Shown here: in pieces, positions 54,291-62,185 of the stretch | Position numbering within the stretch: the first letter of the stretch is position 1 | Layout: each line of letters begins with the position of its first letter | Origin: Tichowtungia aerotolerans | GTDB taxonomy: Bacteria; Verrucomicrobiota; Kiritimatiellia; Kiritimatiellales; Tichowtungiaceae | Reading direction: 5' to 3' | Assembly: GCF_009905215.1 (NCBI RefSeq) | Contig: NZ_CP047593.1 | Span: forward strand, 744,001 to 808,000 | Length of the DNA: 64,000 nucleotides | Made by a program: the position numbers and the translations under genes | The notes under the pieces: model-generated | Databases searched by the model: none | What the model saw: only the letters and a program-made list of their open reading frames with translations | Told to the model about the DNA's origin: nothing

Positions 54291-54326
54291 TCACTGATAT
54301 AAATCACTGATTTAACATAAAATCAG
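54291..54326. promoter_or_regulatory. Candidate operator between the giant gene and the FCD-AraC regulator
   Basis: Direct repeat TCACTGAT at 54291-54298 and 54304-54311, overlapping an inverted repeat CTGATTT (54307-54313) / AAATCAG (54320-54326). It lies 6 bases before the regulator start, in the 211-base divergent region, so it may mediate autoregulation and control of the giant gene. Confidence 0.4.
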
Positions 54327-54331
54327 CAGAT

Positions 54332-55129
54332 ATGAATGATACAAACATAACATCTCCTGAAAATTTCCGCATGCTTTGCGACCTAAGAGCGGAGCTGGAA
54401 ATTTTTGCCGTGCGGCAGATCTGCAAAAAGAATGACAGGGCCTGGGTTGAAGCTCAGTTCACCCCCATTTTAAAGCGCCTTCTAAAGGCAACAAAAGAGC
54501 ATGACAGCGCCGCATTCACAAAAGAAGACCAGGTTTTGCACAAAACAATCATTGAACTGGCGAACCTGCCTGTTTTGAAATCCATTTGGGAAACCGTCTG
54601 GGAAACTCTGGCCCGGTTTCATCGTGAAAGCTTTTCCAAATACTGGCCGGACCTGCGAATATTAATGCGCGAACATGAATATTTAATCAATACCATCTGC
54701 TCCTGCGATCTGTCGGCCGCTGAAGACGGTGTGCGAAATCACCTTCAGGCCATCTGGTTTCGAATCGCACAAAAAGAAGATGAAACCCAGTTGCAAACAA
54801 GCCCGCTGTCGCGCGCCGTCTCCTACATTTCATTCAACCTTCAACACCCGCTAATCCTCAACCAAATCGCCGGCGAGATTGCATTCACAAGCGCCGGGCA
54901 TCTCTCAAAACTCTTCAAGGATCGTTACGGAAAAAGCTTTCAAAGCTATGTTCAGGAGATGAGGCTCGACAAAGCCGCGACCCTGCTGCAGCAAACAGAC
55001 CTGCCGATTTCAACAATCGCTCACCGCGTAGGATACCAGGACATCTCCCGGTTCGGACAGCACTTCAAACGACGCTTTGAAAAGACCCCCAACCAATGGA
55101 GACAACACACTCGGGAAAAAACAGGCTGA
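54332..55129 (+). CDS. Chimeric regulator: FCD ligand-binding domain plus AraC DNA-binding domain
   Basis: 265 residues. Residues about 12-150 match the FCD domain of GntR/FadR-type regulators: L-R-A-E-L-E-I-F-A-V-R at the start, E-D-Q-V-L-H-K-T-I-I-E-L-A-N-L-P-V-L (Asp/His ligands), R-E-H-E-Y-L-I-N-T-I and D-G-V-R-N-H-L (further His). Residues about 165-262 form an AraC domain with both helix-turn-helices (I-A-G-E-I-A-F-T-S-A-G-H-L-S-K-L-F-K; G-Y-Q-D-I-S-R-F-G-Q-H-F-K). The N-terminal GntR winged helix is missing; a stop codon just upstream rules out a longer frame. NanR, the sialate regulator of enterics, is a GntR-FCD protein, so an FCD sensor beside sialidase/NanA-like genes makes sense. 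Confidence 0.82.
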   Translation: MNDTNITSPENFRMLCDLRAELEIFAVRQICKKNDRAWVEAQFTPILKRLLKATKEHDSAAFTKEDQVLHKTIIELANLPVLKSIWETVWETLARFHRESFSKYWPDLRILMREHEYLINTICSCDLSAAEDGVRNHLQAIWFRIAQKEDETQLQTSPLSRAVSYISFNLQHPLILNQIAGEIAFTSAGHLSKLFKDRYGKSFQSYVQEMRLDKAATLLQQTDLPISTIAHRVGYQDISRFGQHFKRRFEKTPNQWRQHTREKTG

Positions 55130-55159
55130 CCCGGCGGATCGAACCGCACGCCTCATCCT

Positions 55160-56203
55160 TTATTTCGAGCCGCTCTTTTCCATCGTGCCGAAAAAATCCT
55201 CCAGAATCGCATCGGCGTCAAAATCATCCCACACGATCATTTTCATCGGATTATCCGGCCGCTCCTCCCATCCATTCCCGACGAGAGCCGGGCGCGGCAT
55301 CACCGTTGAGCGCGCCCAGTCCGGATTTTTCACGACAGCGATTGCGCCCACATCAAACAGGGATCGATAGGGTGGGTTTCCATGCTGCCGCGCACAGGAA
55401 AACAGGCTTTTCGAATAATCCCCGAAACAGCTGAATTCTCCTCCATGACGCCCCGTCACCGATTGGGAAAGGTGCGGCCCGAGCCCCGGCATCCTGCGAA
55501 AAATCTCCTCCTGATACGCTTTGATAACCCACGTCCCGCCGGGATTAACCGTATCCTTATAACGAACCGTAACCATTTCAAACTCAACAGAAGATTCCAG
55601 CAGGTACCGAACCGCCGACAAATCATCCATCATATTATACTCCCCCGGCTTGGGATAGTTCGACCCCAGCCACACAACCTTCACGTTGGGAATAATCGAC
55701 GGATCCCTGGCCAGCGCCAAAGCAATATTGGTCAGCTTTCCAATCGGCAACAGAACCAGCTTGCGGTCGGATTTGATCTTCGCCTGCTGGATAATAAAAT
55801 TAACGGCTTCGTATCCGTCAAAATAAGGCATATCGATGTTCGGCAGAATATCTTCGAAGATGCCGTTTGCCCCACGATACAAAGGAACCTTGAGATAACG
55901 ATTGCAAAGCTTCACCACCCGAACCGCCTCTTTCATCTGCTCACGAACATCCCCGCCATTGCGCGTTTTATTAACCGTAATCCCCTCCACATCAAAAACG
56001 TCATCACTAAACAGCGCATAGGCAATTGCATGCTGATCGTCCGTTTCATTGTTTGCATCCGAATCAATCAGCACCCGTATTTTTTCGGGCGATTCAGCAA
56101 GGGCGGATGCCGCACCGGCTGCATATCCCAAATGCGGAATGAGCATTCCAATCACAACCAGGCAAACCATTACATTGATCGTCGTTACATATCTCTTCAG
56201 CAT
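55160..56203 (-). CDS. Exported inosine-uridine-type nucleoside hydrolase
   Basis: About 347 residues from the ATG at 56203. A signal peptide covers about 1-29 (ending Y-A-A-G). The nucleoside-hydrolase calcium site is V-L-I-D-S-D-A-N-N-E-T-D-D-Q-H-A (near 45-58) with L-L-P-I-G-K-L-T-N-I-A-L-A in the middle. Near the C-terminus lies F-D-V-G-A-I-A. The canonical D-T-D-P-G-x-D-D is changed to D-S-D-A-N-N-E-T-D-D, as in a subgroup of secreted members. It splits the N-glycosidic bond of ribonucleosides. It is followed upstream by ribokinase and a sugar transporter in one operon. Export of the hydrolase makes sense if ribose is imported afterwards. Confidence 0.82.
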   Translation of the reverse strand: MLKRYVTTINVMVCLVVIGMLIPHLGYAAGAASALAESPEKIRVLIDSDANNETDDQHAIAYALFSDDVFDVEGITVNKTRNGGDVREQMKEAVRVVKLCNRYLKVPLYRGANGIFEDILPNIDMPYFDGYEAVNFIIQQAKIKSDRKLVLLPIGKLTNIALALARDPSIIPNVKVVWLGSNYPKPGEYNMMDDLSAVRYLLESSVEFEMVTVRYKDTVNPGGTWVIKAYQEEIFRRMPGLGPHLSQSVTGRHGGEFSCFGDYSKSLFSCARQHGNPPYRSLFDVGAIAVVKNPDWARSTVMPRPALVGNGWEERPDNPMKMIVWDDFDADAILEDFFGTMEKSGSK

Positions 56204-56262
56204 CTTTTTCCCCAATCCGTCATCCCTGTTATATCCCAACATCGCCCCTGCAAACCAAGCCG

Positions 56263-57165
56263 TTACAACTCCAGTTCATTCAGAAAAGGCGCAGACGACT
56301 GCGCCCCCATCCGTGTCACAGAAATCGCCGCCGCCTGATTAGCGAACCCAACGGCCGCCTCAATCGACAAACCATCCGCCAGCCCGACAGCCAACGCTCC
56401 ATTAAATGTATCGCCCGCCGCCGTCGTGTCAACCGCATCAACATTCCGCGCCGGCACCAGCACAGAGAGCGCTTCCGACTGCACATAGGCCCCTCGCGAA
56501 CCCAGCGTGACAACAACCGTCCCGACCCCTTTGCCGCGAAGCACCTCCGCAGCGCGCTGCGCAGATTCCTGATCGGTTACCTTAATGCCGGTCAAAATCT
56601 CCGCCTCGGTTTCATTCGGGGTAATAAAGTCCAGATTCGCCAGAAGCTCATCCGAAACCGACTGCGCCGGCGCAGGATTCAAGATCACACACTTTCCCTT
56701 TTTGGCGCCGAGCGCCGCCGCATGCTCAACAGTCGCAAGCGGGCTTTCCAACTGCATTAAAAGCACGGAAGCAGACTCAATCTGAACAACGGCCTTATCG
56801 ACATCCCCAGCACTCAACGCATGATTTGCACCCGACGCAACCGCAATACAGTTTTCACCTTTTTCATCGACCATAATAACGGCAACGCCGGACGGATTCT
56901 CCGCATCAACCGCAATAAAATCTGTATTGATTTTTTCTTTTCCAAACCCCTGAACAGATTCACGGCCGAATATGTCATCGCCTACCCGGGCCACAAAAAC
57001 AACCTCAGCGCCCAGGCGTCTTGCAGCAACAGCCTGATTCGCTCCCTTGCCACCGGGATTCATTAAGAACTCGCCTCCCAGAATGGTTTCTCCCGGGACC
57101 GGCAGATGGTTGGACTTGACCACCATATCGGTATTTGAACTTCCAACAACAACAACCTTTGCCAT
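56263..57165 (-). CDS. rbsK: Ribokinase
   Basis: 300 residues from the ATG at 57165 (M-A-K-V-V-V-V-G-S-S-N-T-D-M). PfkB family: N-P-G-G-K-G-A-N-Q-A-V-A-A-R-R-L-G near 37-53 binds the sugar. D-T-T-A-A-G-D-T-F-N-G-A near 250 carries the catalytic Asp and anion hole. It phosphorylates D-ribose at O5. Ribose-5-phosphate could then feed PRPP synthesis by prs. It lies 60 bases before the nucleoside hydrolase and 54 bases after the transporter gene. Confidence 0.93.
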   Translation of the reverse strand: MAKVVVVGSSNTDMVVKSNHLPVPGETILGGEFLMNPGGKGANQAVAARRLGAEVVFVARVGDDIFGRESVQGFGKEKINTDFIAVDAENPSGVAVIMVDEKGENCIAVASGANHALSAGDVDKAVVQIESASVLLMQLESPLATVEHAAALGAKKGKCVILNPAPAQSVSDELLANLDFITPNETEAEILTGIKVTDQESAQRAAEVLRGKGVGTVVVTLGSRGAYVQSEALSVLVPARNVDAVDTTAAGDTFNGALAVGLADGLSIEAAVGFANQAAAISVTRMGAQSSAPFLNELEL

Positions 57166-57218
57166 AACAACGTCTCCCCTGCTCACTGATTCAAAAACAA
57201 TCAAAACACCTGTTCAAC

Positions 57219-58217
57219 TTATCTGCCTGCCATAATAATCATTGCAATCCCCGCCACAAAACAGAGAAACATAAATGCAAGCAGCACATTGGTGCTTTTG
57301 GACGCCCCCCTGAATTCCTTCCAGACAAACACTCCCCAAAGCGCAGCGACCAGCGTAGCGCCCTGACCCAGCCCGTACGAAATGGCATATCCCGCCTTCC
57401 CGGCCGCAATCATGCTGAGCGACATGCCGACACACCAGATTGCTCCCCCCAGAACCCCGGTCAAATGCGTCTTCAAACCTCCGGCAAAGTACTGCCTGTA
57501 ACTCACCGGCTCGCCTTCAATCGGCTTGCGCATGAAAATCGTGTTAAACACAAAGTTGCTGATAAAAATACCCAGCGCAAAAACTACAACCGCCGAATAG
57601 GACGTCATTTTCCCGACTGCCGGATTAACAAAATCAACCGACATTGAAGCCGCCACAAAACGATAAAACAGCGCCATCAACACGCCGGCAAAAGCCGAAA
57701 TAACAATCCCCTTGGTTGAAACGTTCAAGCCGGAACCGGACATACTCCTGTAGGCCTGCGCATCCATAACAATTGCGGCGGCAATCAGCCCAACTCCCGA
57801 AAACAACAAAACCGCATCCCCCTGCGGAGCGCCGATGTAATTAACCAGCACCCCCATAATCAGGGCAATCCCGATTCCAACCGGAAATGCAACCGCCATC
57901 CCGGCAATGGAAATCGCCGCCACCAGCAGAATATTCGCCGCATTAAAAACAACTCCACCCAGAAACGCACTCCCAACGCTCGACAGCTCAGCCTGCTGGA
58001 TATCAGCCAGAAAACTGCGCCCCCCCTCCCCGAAACTTCCGATCGAAAAGGCAGAAATCAGCGATAGCAGAAGCAGCCCAACGACATAGTCCCAATAGAA
58101 AAGCTCAAAGCGCCACGTCTTGGCCGCCAACTTTTGTGTATTGGCCCACGACCCCCAACACAACATGGTTACGACCGTAAACAAAACAGCAATTGCATAA
58201 CTTGAAACTATATACAT
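57219..58217 (-). CDS. GRP/RhaT-like sugar transporter
   Basis: 332 residues with about ten membrane helices of the drug/metabolite transporter superfamily. It has the GRP-type N-terminus T-M-L-C-W-G-S-W-A-N-T-Q-K and C-terminal Y-A-I-S-Y-G-L-G-Q-G-A-T-L-V-A-A-L-W-G-V-F-V-W-K-E-F. Relatives carry ribose, glucose or rhamnose. Next to ribokinase and a nucleoside hydrolase, ribose is the likely cargo. First gene of the operon. AGGAGAGG precedes the ATG. Confidence 0.87.
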   Translation of the reverse strand: MYIVSSYAIAVLFTVVTMLCWGSWANTQKLAAKTWRFELFYWDYVVGLLLLSLISAFSIGSFGEGGRSFLADIQQAELSSVGSAFLGGVVFNAANILLVAAISIAGMAVAFPVGIGIALIMGVLVNYIGAPQGDAVLLFSGVGLIAAAIVMDAQAYRSMSGSGLNVSTKGIVISAFAGVLMALFYRFVAASMSVDFVNPAVGKMTSYSAVVVFALGIFISNFVFNTIFMRKPIEGEPVSYRQYFAGGLKTHLTGVLGGAIWCVGMSLSMIAAGKAGYAISYGLGQGATLVAALWGVFVWKEFRGASKSTNVLLAFMFLCFVAGIAMIIMAGR

Positions 58218-58594
58218 TTTTCACCTCTCCTGCTTTGATCAGACCCAATGCGCAGGGCATCACAGAACCTTCCGCACGAAATCATCACGTCATTCAAAAA
58301 AAACGGCACCCACTCAGCGATATGCTTTCGCATATTTAACGAGCCTTCTGACGTCAATAACAGCGACCGACAACCCCGTAAAGGCATAATTATTCAACCT
58401 GTTTGTTTTGAATGGATTCGCGGACTGATAAATTCGATTTGGCATATAAAACCAGATTTATCGAAAAAAAAGATGTGCTGTCTGATTACAGACAAAATCA
58501 AACACATATCAATCCGCAACAACGGATCGTGTTGCCTGCAAACTTAGCGCTGCCGTCGAACACCACACTGCGGCCTCTCAAAAGAAGCATCTAT
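58218..58594. other. Intergenic region upstream of the ribose operon
   Basis: About 375 bases with no gene. It is AT-richer than its surroundings and holds the TGATAAATTCGATT copy (58426-58439), which resembles the motif upstream of lyase 2. No clear -35/-10 pair was chosen. Confidence 0.5.
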
Positions 58595-58757
58595 TTAAAG
58601 CAAGCTGCCCGGCGTACAGCCGAACCGTTTTTTGAACTGCGCGCAGAAGTGGGGTACATTGCGATAGCCGCTGGCAAAACAGATTTCTTTCACAGACAAC
58701 TCGCTGAACGCGGCGAGCTTGCGGACGTTTTGAAGACGGCGGGGTTCAATTATTTTT
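58595..58757 (-). pseudogene. Remnant of an AraC-family regulator (C-terminal helix-turn-helix)
   Basis: On the minus strand an open stretch ending at a TAA (58597-58595) encodes the second AraC helix-turn-helix: K-L-A-A-F-S-E-L-S-V-K-E-I-C-F-A-S-G-Y-R, then P-H-F-C-A-Q-F-K-K-R-F-G and a T-P-G-S tail. The frame is closed by a TGA just upstream, with no start codon or first helix-turn-helix, so only the last 50 or so residues survive. It may once have controlled the neighbouring ABC importer or the ribose operon. Confidence 0.7.
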
Positions 58758-58811
58758 CAGGGAGATGAATCCGGATTTAAAATAAAGAAACAACCAACAA
58801 CATTGATAGCC

Positions 58812-58964
58812 ATGGATGCCAAAAACAAACGTCCAACTATCCAGGTTACCCAGACCAACGACGCCTCCGACAGCGACGGCATCTTTGAAAACAAGCCTAG
58901 CATACTCACACTGTCCGCCGGCCAAACCTTTGAGACCGGTTATGGCGTAACGATCATTCCTTGA
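58812..58964 (+). pseudogene. Small open frame, possible C-terminal remnant
   Basis: A 50-residue frame (starts MDAKNKRP, ends T-G-Y-G-V-T-I-I-P) with a beta-sandwich-like C-terminal pattern, L-T-L-S-A-G-Q-T-F-E-T-G-Y. That pattern resembles the last strands of aldose-epimerase-like proteins. It has no clear ribosome binding site and its end overlaps the ABC permease stop by 11 bases, on the opposite strand. With the AraC fragment next to it, this looks like decayed DNA. It could be chance. Confidence 0.35.
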
Positions 58965-59787
58965 GACCGGACAGGGAAATGCCCTTGATGATGTGTTTCT
59001 GAAAAATCAGGAACGCAACGAGCACCGGCAGCGTACAGATGACGCAGGCCGCGAAAATGAGATCGTACTCAATCGCATAGGAGGACTGAAACAGGGCGAT
59101 CCCGACCGGGAGCGTGTAGCGCTCCAGCGATTCCAGAAAGATCAGCGGCCCGAGGAAGTCGTTCCACGATCCGGTGAAGGTAAAAATTGCCAGCGCAGCC
59201 AGCGCCGACTTGGAGAGCGGCAGCGCGACGTGCCAGTAGATCCCGAGCCGGGAGCAGCCGTCGATGGCGGCGGCGTTCTCAAGATCTTTCGGCAGTCCCT
59301 TGAAAAACTGATAGAGCAGGAAGACGCCAAAGGCCCCGGCCCCGGCGGGAAAAATGAGCGCGCGCGGGCTGTCGAGCCAGCCAAAGGCGTTGAGAATAAG
59401 GTAGACCGGCACGAGCAGGATCTGGCCGGGAATCATCATGGTGGCGATGATGAGCGTGACCATCTGTTTGCGGCCGGGCAAGTCGAGGCGCGCCAGAGCA
59501 TAGGCGCACAGCGATGACACCGCCAGCACCAGCAGCGTGACGCAACCGGAGATGAAAAAGCTGTTGAGCAGCCACTTAAGCACCGGGATTTCGGCAGAGC
59601 TCTGCAGCAGTTCGCGGTAGTTTTCGAGCGTCCAGGCCTGCGGCAGAACACCTTGAAAACGCAGGATCTCCGCATCGGGTTTGAACGACGTGAGAAAAAT
59701 GAGCACCACCGGCATAATGAACAGCAGCGCGGCAACCAGCAGCAGAGCCTCCAGCAGAATGAGCTTCCCTTTTTGCGGACGAATCAT
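58954..59787 (-). CDS. Carbohydrate ABC transporter permease (MalG-like)
   Basis: 277 residues, six membrane helices. It has the EAA loop E-N-A-A-A-I-D-G-C-S-R-L-G-I-Y-W-H-V-A-L-P near 170-190 and typical C-terminal K-H-I-I-K-G-I-S-L-S-G-L-K-E. It pairs with the permease encoded just upstream (4-base overlap, 59784-59787). No ATP-binding subunit gene is present in the window, so a shared MsmK/UgpC-type ATPase elsewhere is expected. Confidence 0.93.
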   Translation of the reverse strand: MIRPQKGKLILLEALLLVAALLFIMPVVLIFLTSFKPDAEILRFQGVLPQAWTLENYRELLQSSAEIPVLKWLLNSFFISGCVTLLVLAVSSLCAYALARLDLPGRKQMVTLIIATMMIPGQILLVPVYLILNAFGWLDSPRALIFPAGAGAFGVFLLYQFFKGLPKDLENAAAIDGCSRLGIYWHVALPLSKSALAALAIFTFTGSWNDFLGPLIFLESLERYTLPVGIALFQSSYAIEYDLIFAACVICTLPVLVAFLIFQKHIIKGISLSGLKE

Positions 59788-60653
59788 TTGGGCTCCCCTT
59801 TGCGGTTAACAGCAAACTGAACGGCGGAAACAACGGCAATGACCAGGAACAGAAGCCAGCTCATCGCAGCACCATAGCCCATGCGATAGTTGCGAAAGGC
59901 GGTTTCATAGATGTACTGAACCAGCACACGAGTGGAGAGTTCCGGACCGCCGCCGGTGATGACATAGGTCTGTCCGAAAACCTGAAAGGAGCCGATGACG
60001 CCCATGATGGAGACAAAGAAAAGCGCGGGGCGCAGCAGCGGCAAGGTGATCGAAAAAAAGCGCCGCAGCCCGGTGACACCGTCGATCGCGCCGGCTTCAT
60101 AGACGCTCTCCGGGATCTGGTTCAGCCCGGCCATCAGAATCAGAAACGATCCGCCGGCGGTCCACCAGACCGTCATCAGCGCAATGGAAGGCAGGGCCAG
60201 CTCGGCGCTGGTCAGCCACGGGACTTTCACGTTGAGCGCCGCATTGAACAAACCGAACTCGCTGTTATAGAACCAGCGCCAAAGCAGACCGGCCACCGCA
60301 ATATTAATCATCGTAGGAAGCACAAAGGCCGCGCGGTAAAAGCCCTGCCGCTTCGGCAGCGCATTCACACCCAGCGCCAGCAGCAGTGCGGTGCCGATGG
60401 TAAACGGCACCGCCAGCACTACAAACCAGGCCGTTGCTTTGAGTGCTCTCCAGAAATAGGGATCGTCCAGCGCTTCCCGATAGTTGTCCAGACCGACGAA
60501 ATGCGGCGATTCACTGGAAAGCATTTCCCAGCTGAAGAAGCTCAGTCCCAGCCCGAACAGCAGCGGACCGATGAGAAAGACCGCGAAGAGCAGCAGATAC
60601 GGAAACGTAAAAGTATATCCGCCGAGATGATAAACAAAGCTGCCGCGTTTCAT
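59784..60653 (-). CDS. Carbohydrate ABC transporter permease (MalF-like)
   Basis: 289 residues, six membrane helices. The EAA motif is Y-E-A-G-A-I-D-G-V-T-G-L-R-R-F-F-S-I-T-L-P near 190-210. The N-terminus contains Y-L-L-L-F-A-V-F-L-I-G-P-L of CUT1 sugar permeases. It starts 2 bases after the binding protein stop. Confidence 0.93.
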   Translation of the reverse strand: MKRGSFVYHLGGYTFTFPYLLLFAVFLIGPLLFGLGLSFFSWEMLSSESPHFVGLDNYREALDDPYFWRALKATAWFVVLAVPFTIGTALLLALGVNALPKRQGFYRAAFVLPTMINIAVAGLLWRWFYNSEFGLFNAALNVKVPWLTSAELALPSIALMTVWWTAGGSFLILMAGLNQIPESVYEAGAIDGVTGLRRFFSITLPLLRPALFFVSIMGVIGSFQVFGQTYVITGGGPELSTRVLVQYIYETAFRNYRMGYGAAMSWLLFLVIAVVSAVQFAVNRKGEPK

Positions 60654-60654
60654 A

Positions 60655-61953
60655 CTACTGCACCTCCTCCGCGGAGGGCTTCATCCGCGCAATAATTTTT
60701 TCAATGTTTGCATGCGCAACCGCCAGCGCTTCTTCCGGCGTGGCCGTGCGCCGCAGCACTTTTTCAAATGCCAGCTCCAGCTCGGAGTCGAGCTCAAGCT
60801 TGTAAGGGACGGCCGGAGAAAACCGCACGCTGTCGATCAGCTCGGCAAACGCACTTTGCACCGGCAGCGCTTTAAACGCGGCGGTCTCCCGCAAGCTACG
60901 GCGCACCGGGATCTGGCCGGTCGCCGCCCACTCCAGGCTGTGATCGGAGAGATAGCGGATAAAAGTCCGTGCCGCCCGCTGCCGAAGCGAATCCGCACTG
61001 TCGGAGATGCACATCATGTGCGATGACGCCCAGACACCGGGTTGCGGTCCGATCTGCGGAAACGGTGCGCCGCACCACTCGAGATCCGATTTTTCCAGTT
61101 CACTCAACATCCAGCTGCCTTCAAAAACGATGCCGACCTTCCCCTGCCGAAAGCCAACCCAGGAGTCGAATCCTTCCGGCTGCGGACACACCTTTTCCTT
61201 TTCAATCAGGTCGACAAAGAACTGCATGACCGCCCGGTTTTCAGGCGAATTGATCAAACTGGTCTTGCCATCGGGCGACACCAGCGATCCGCCATACTGA
61301 GTCATCACCGACTGGAAGATCATGCGCATGGTGGTCAGCACATATCCCCACTCATCCGGCGCGCCGTCCGCATCCAGATCGCGGGTCATAGCCCGCATGG
61401 CCGCAAGCAGCGGCTCGCGCGTCTGCGGAATGCGAATGTCACCGGCATCATCCACCAACCCGGCTTTCCGAAAAAGAGAACGGTTCAGGTACATCCCAAA
61501 GGGATGGACATCGAGCGGAACGGCCCGCTGAGTTCCATGAACCTGCCCGGCATTCCAGACAACCGGATCAAAGTCGGCAACGGGGAAACCGCCGTCCCCG
61601 GAAACCCACGAGTCGAGCGGCGCAGCGAGCCCGGCAGCGGCGAAACGGGGCAGCAGCGGAGCGTGCACCACAAACACATCCGGTGCCCGCCCGCCGAGAC
61701 CGGCGACATACAGTTTGTTATAATAGGTGCCCCACTCAATCCGCTGCAGCAGCACCTTGATGTCTTCATGCTCTTCATTGAACTGCCGCACCAGTTTGAT
61801 GATCTGCCGCCCGTCGGGACCGGTGAATCCGTTCCAGAACCGCAACACAATCTGCCCGTCGCGCGCCGGGCGCGGCCGCGGATCGGTATAACGCAAAAAC
61901 GAAATTGCCAACCCCGCCGCAACGAAAACTAAAAGTATCTGTTTAATCCGCAT
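60655..61953 (-). CDS. Extracellular solute-binding protein of a sugar ABC importer
   Basis: 432 residues. An N-terminal hydrophobic signal/anchor (about 5-20, no lipobox Cys seen) is followed by the type-1 sugar-binding fold with F-W-N-G-F-T-G-P-D-G and G-K-V-G-I-V-F-E-G-S-W-M near 265. The cargo is unknown; CUT1 systems carry oligosaccharides or glycerol phosphates. First gene of the operon and 217 bases downstream of a Tat-exported sulfatase on the same strand, so a desulfated oligosaccharide is a possible cargo. A well-formed promoter precedes it. Confidence 0.9.
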   Translation of the reverse strand: MRIKQILLVFVAAGLAISFLRYTDPRPRPARDGQIVLRFWNGFTGPDGRQIIKLVRQFNEEHEDIKVLLQRIEWGTYYNKLYVAGLGGRAPDVFVVHAPLLPRFAAAGLAAPLDSWVSGDGGFPVADFDPVVWNAGQVHGTQRAVPLDVHPFGMYLNRSLFRKAGLVDDAGDIRIPQTREPLLAAMRAMTRDLDADGAPDEWGYVLTTMRMIFQSVMTQYGGSLVSPDGKTSLINSPENRAVMQFFVDLIEKEKVCPQPEGFDSWVGFRQGKVGIVFEGSWMLSELEKSDLEWCGAPFPQIGPQPGVWASSHMMCISDSADSLRQRAARTFIRYLSDHSLEWAATGQIPVRRSLRETAAFKALPVQSAFAELIDSVRFSPAVPYKLELDSELELAFEKVLRRTATPEEALAVAHANIEKIIARMKPSAEEVQ

Positions 61954-61976
61954 GATCCAAAGTGATGATTCAAACC

Positions 61977-62004
61977 ATTATAGGCTCTGTTCTAAAAACG
62001 TCTA
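61977..62004 (-). promoter_or_regulatory. Sigma-70-type promoter of the ABC importer operon
   Basis: On the minus strand TAGACG (62004-61999) and consensus TATAAT (61982-61977) are 16 bases apart, giving a leader of about 17-20 bases before the ATG at 61953. Confidence 0.5.
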
Positions 62005-62041
62005 TGTCTGCACCTTCGCAAAACATGCCTGCAAATTGCAG

Positions 62042-62185
62042 CTACATCTCCGTCAGAATTCCGTCAACCATCCAAACCTGCCGGCGGATCACCCGCGCAT
62101 AGGCGCCGGAAGGCGCCCCGGCGCACCGTGAACTGACGATGCAAAGCCGGATGAATTTCTGATCATCCGTCAGGTCAAAAGATCC
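62042..62185 (-). other. Coding-like open stretch beyond the sulfatase stop
   Basis: In the frame shifted relative to the sulfatase end, about 47 codons are open. They begin V-E-G-S-F-D-L-T-D-D-Q-K-F, continue through S-G-A-Y-A-R-V-I-R-R-Q-V-W and end at a TAG. No start codon fits and the left part overlaps the sulfatase C-terminus. It could be the tail of a decayed gene or chance in a GC-rich stretch. Confidence 0.2.
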
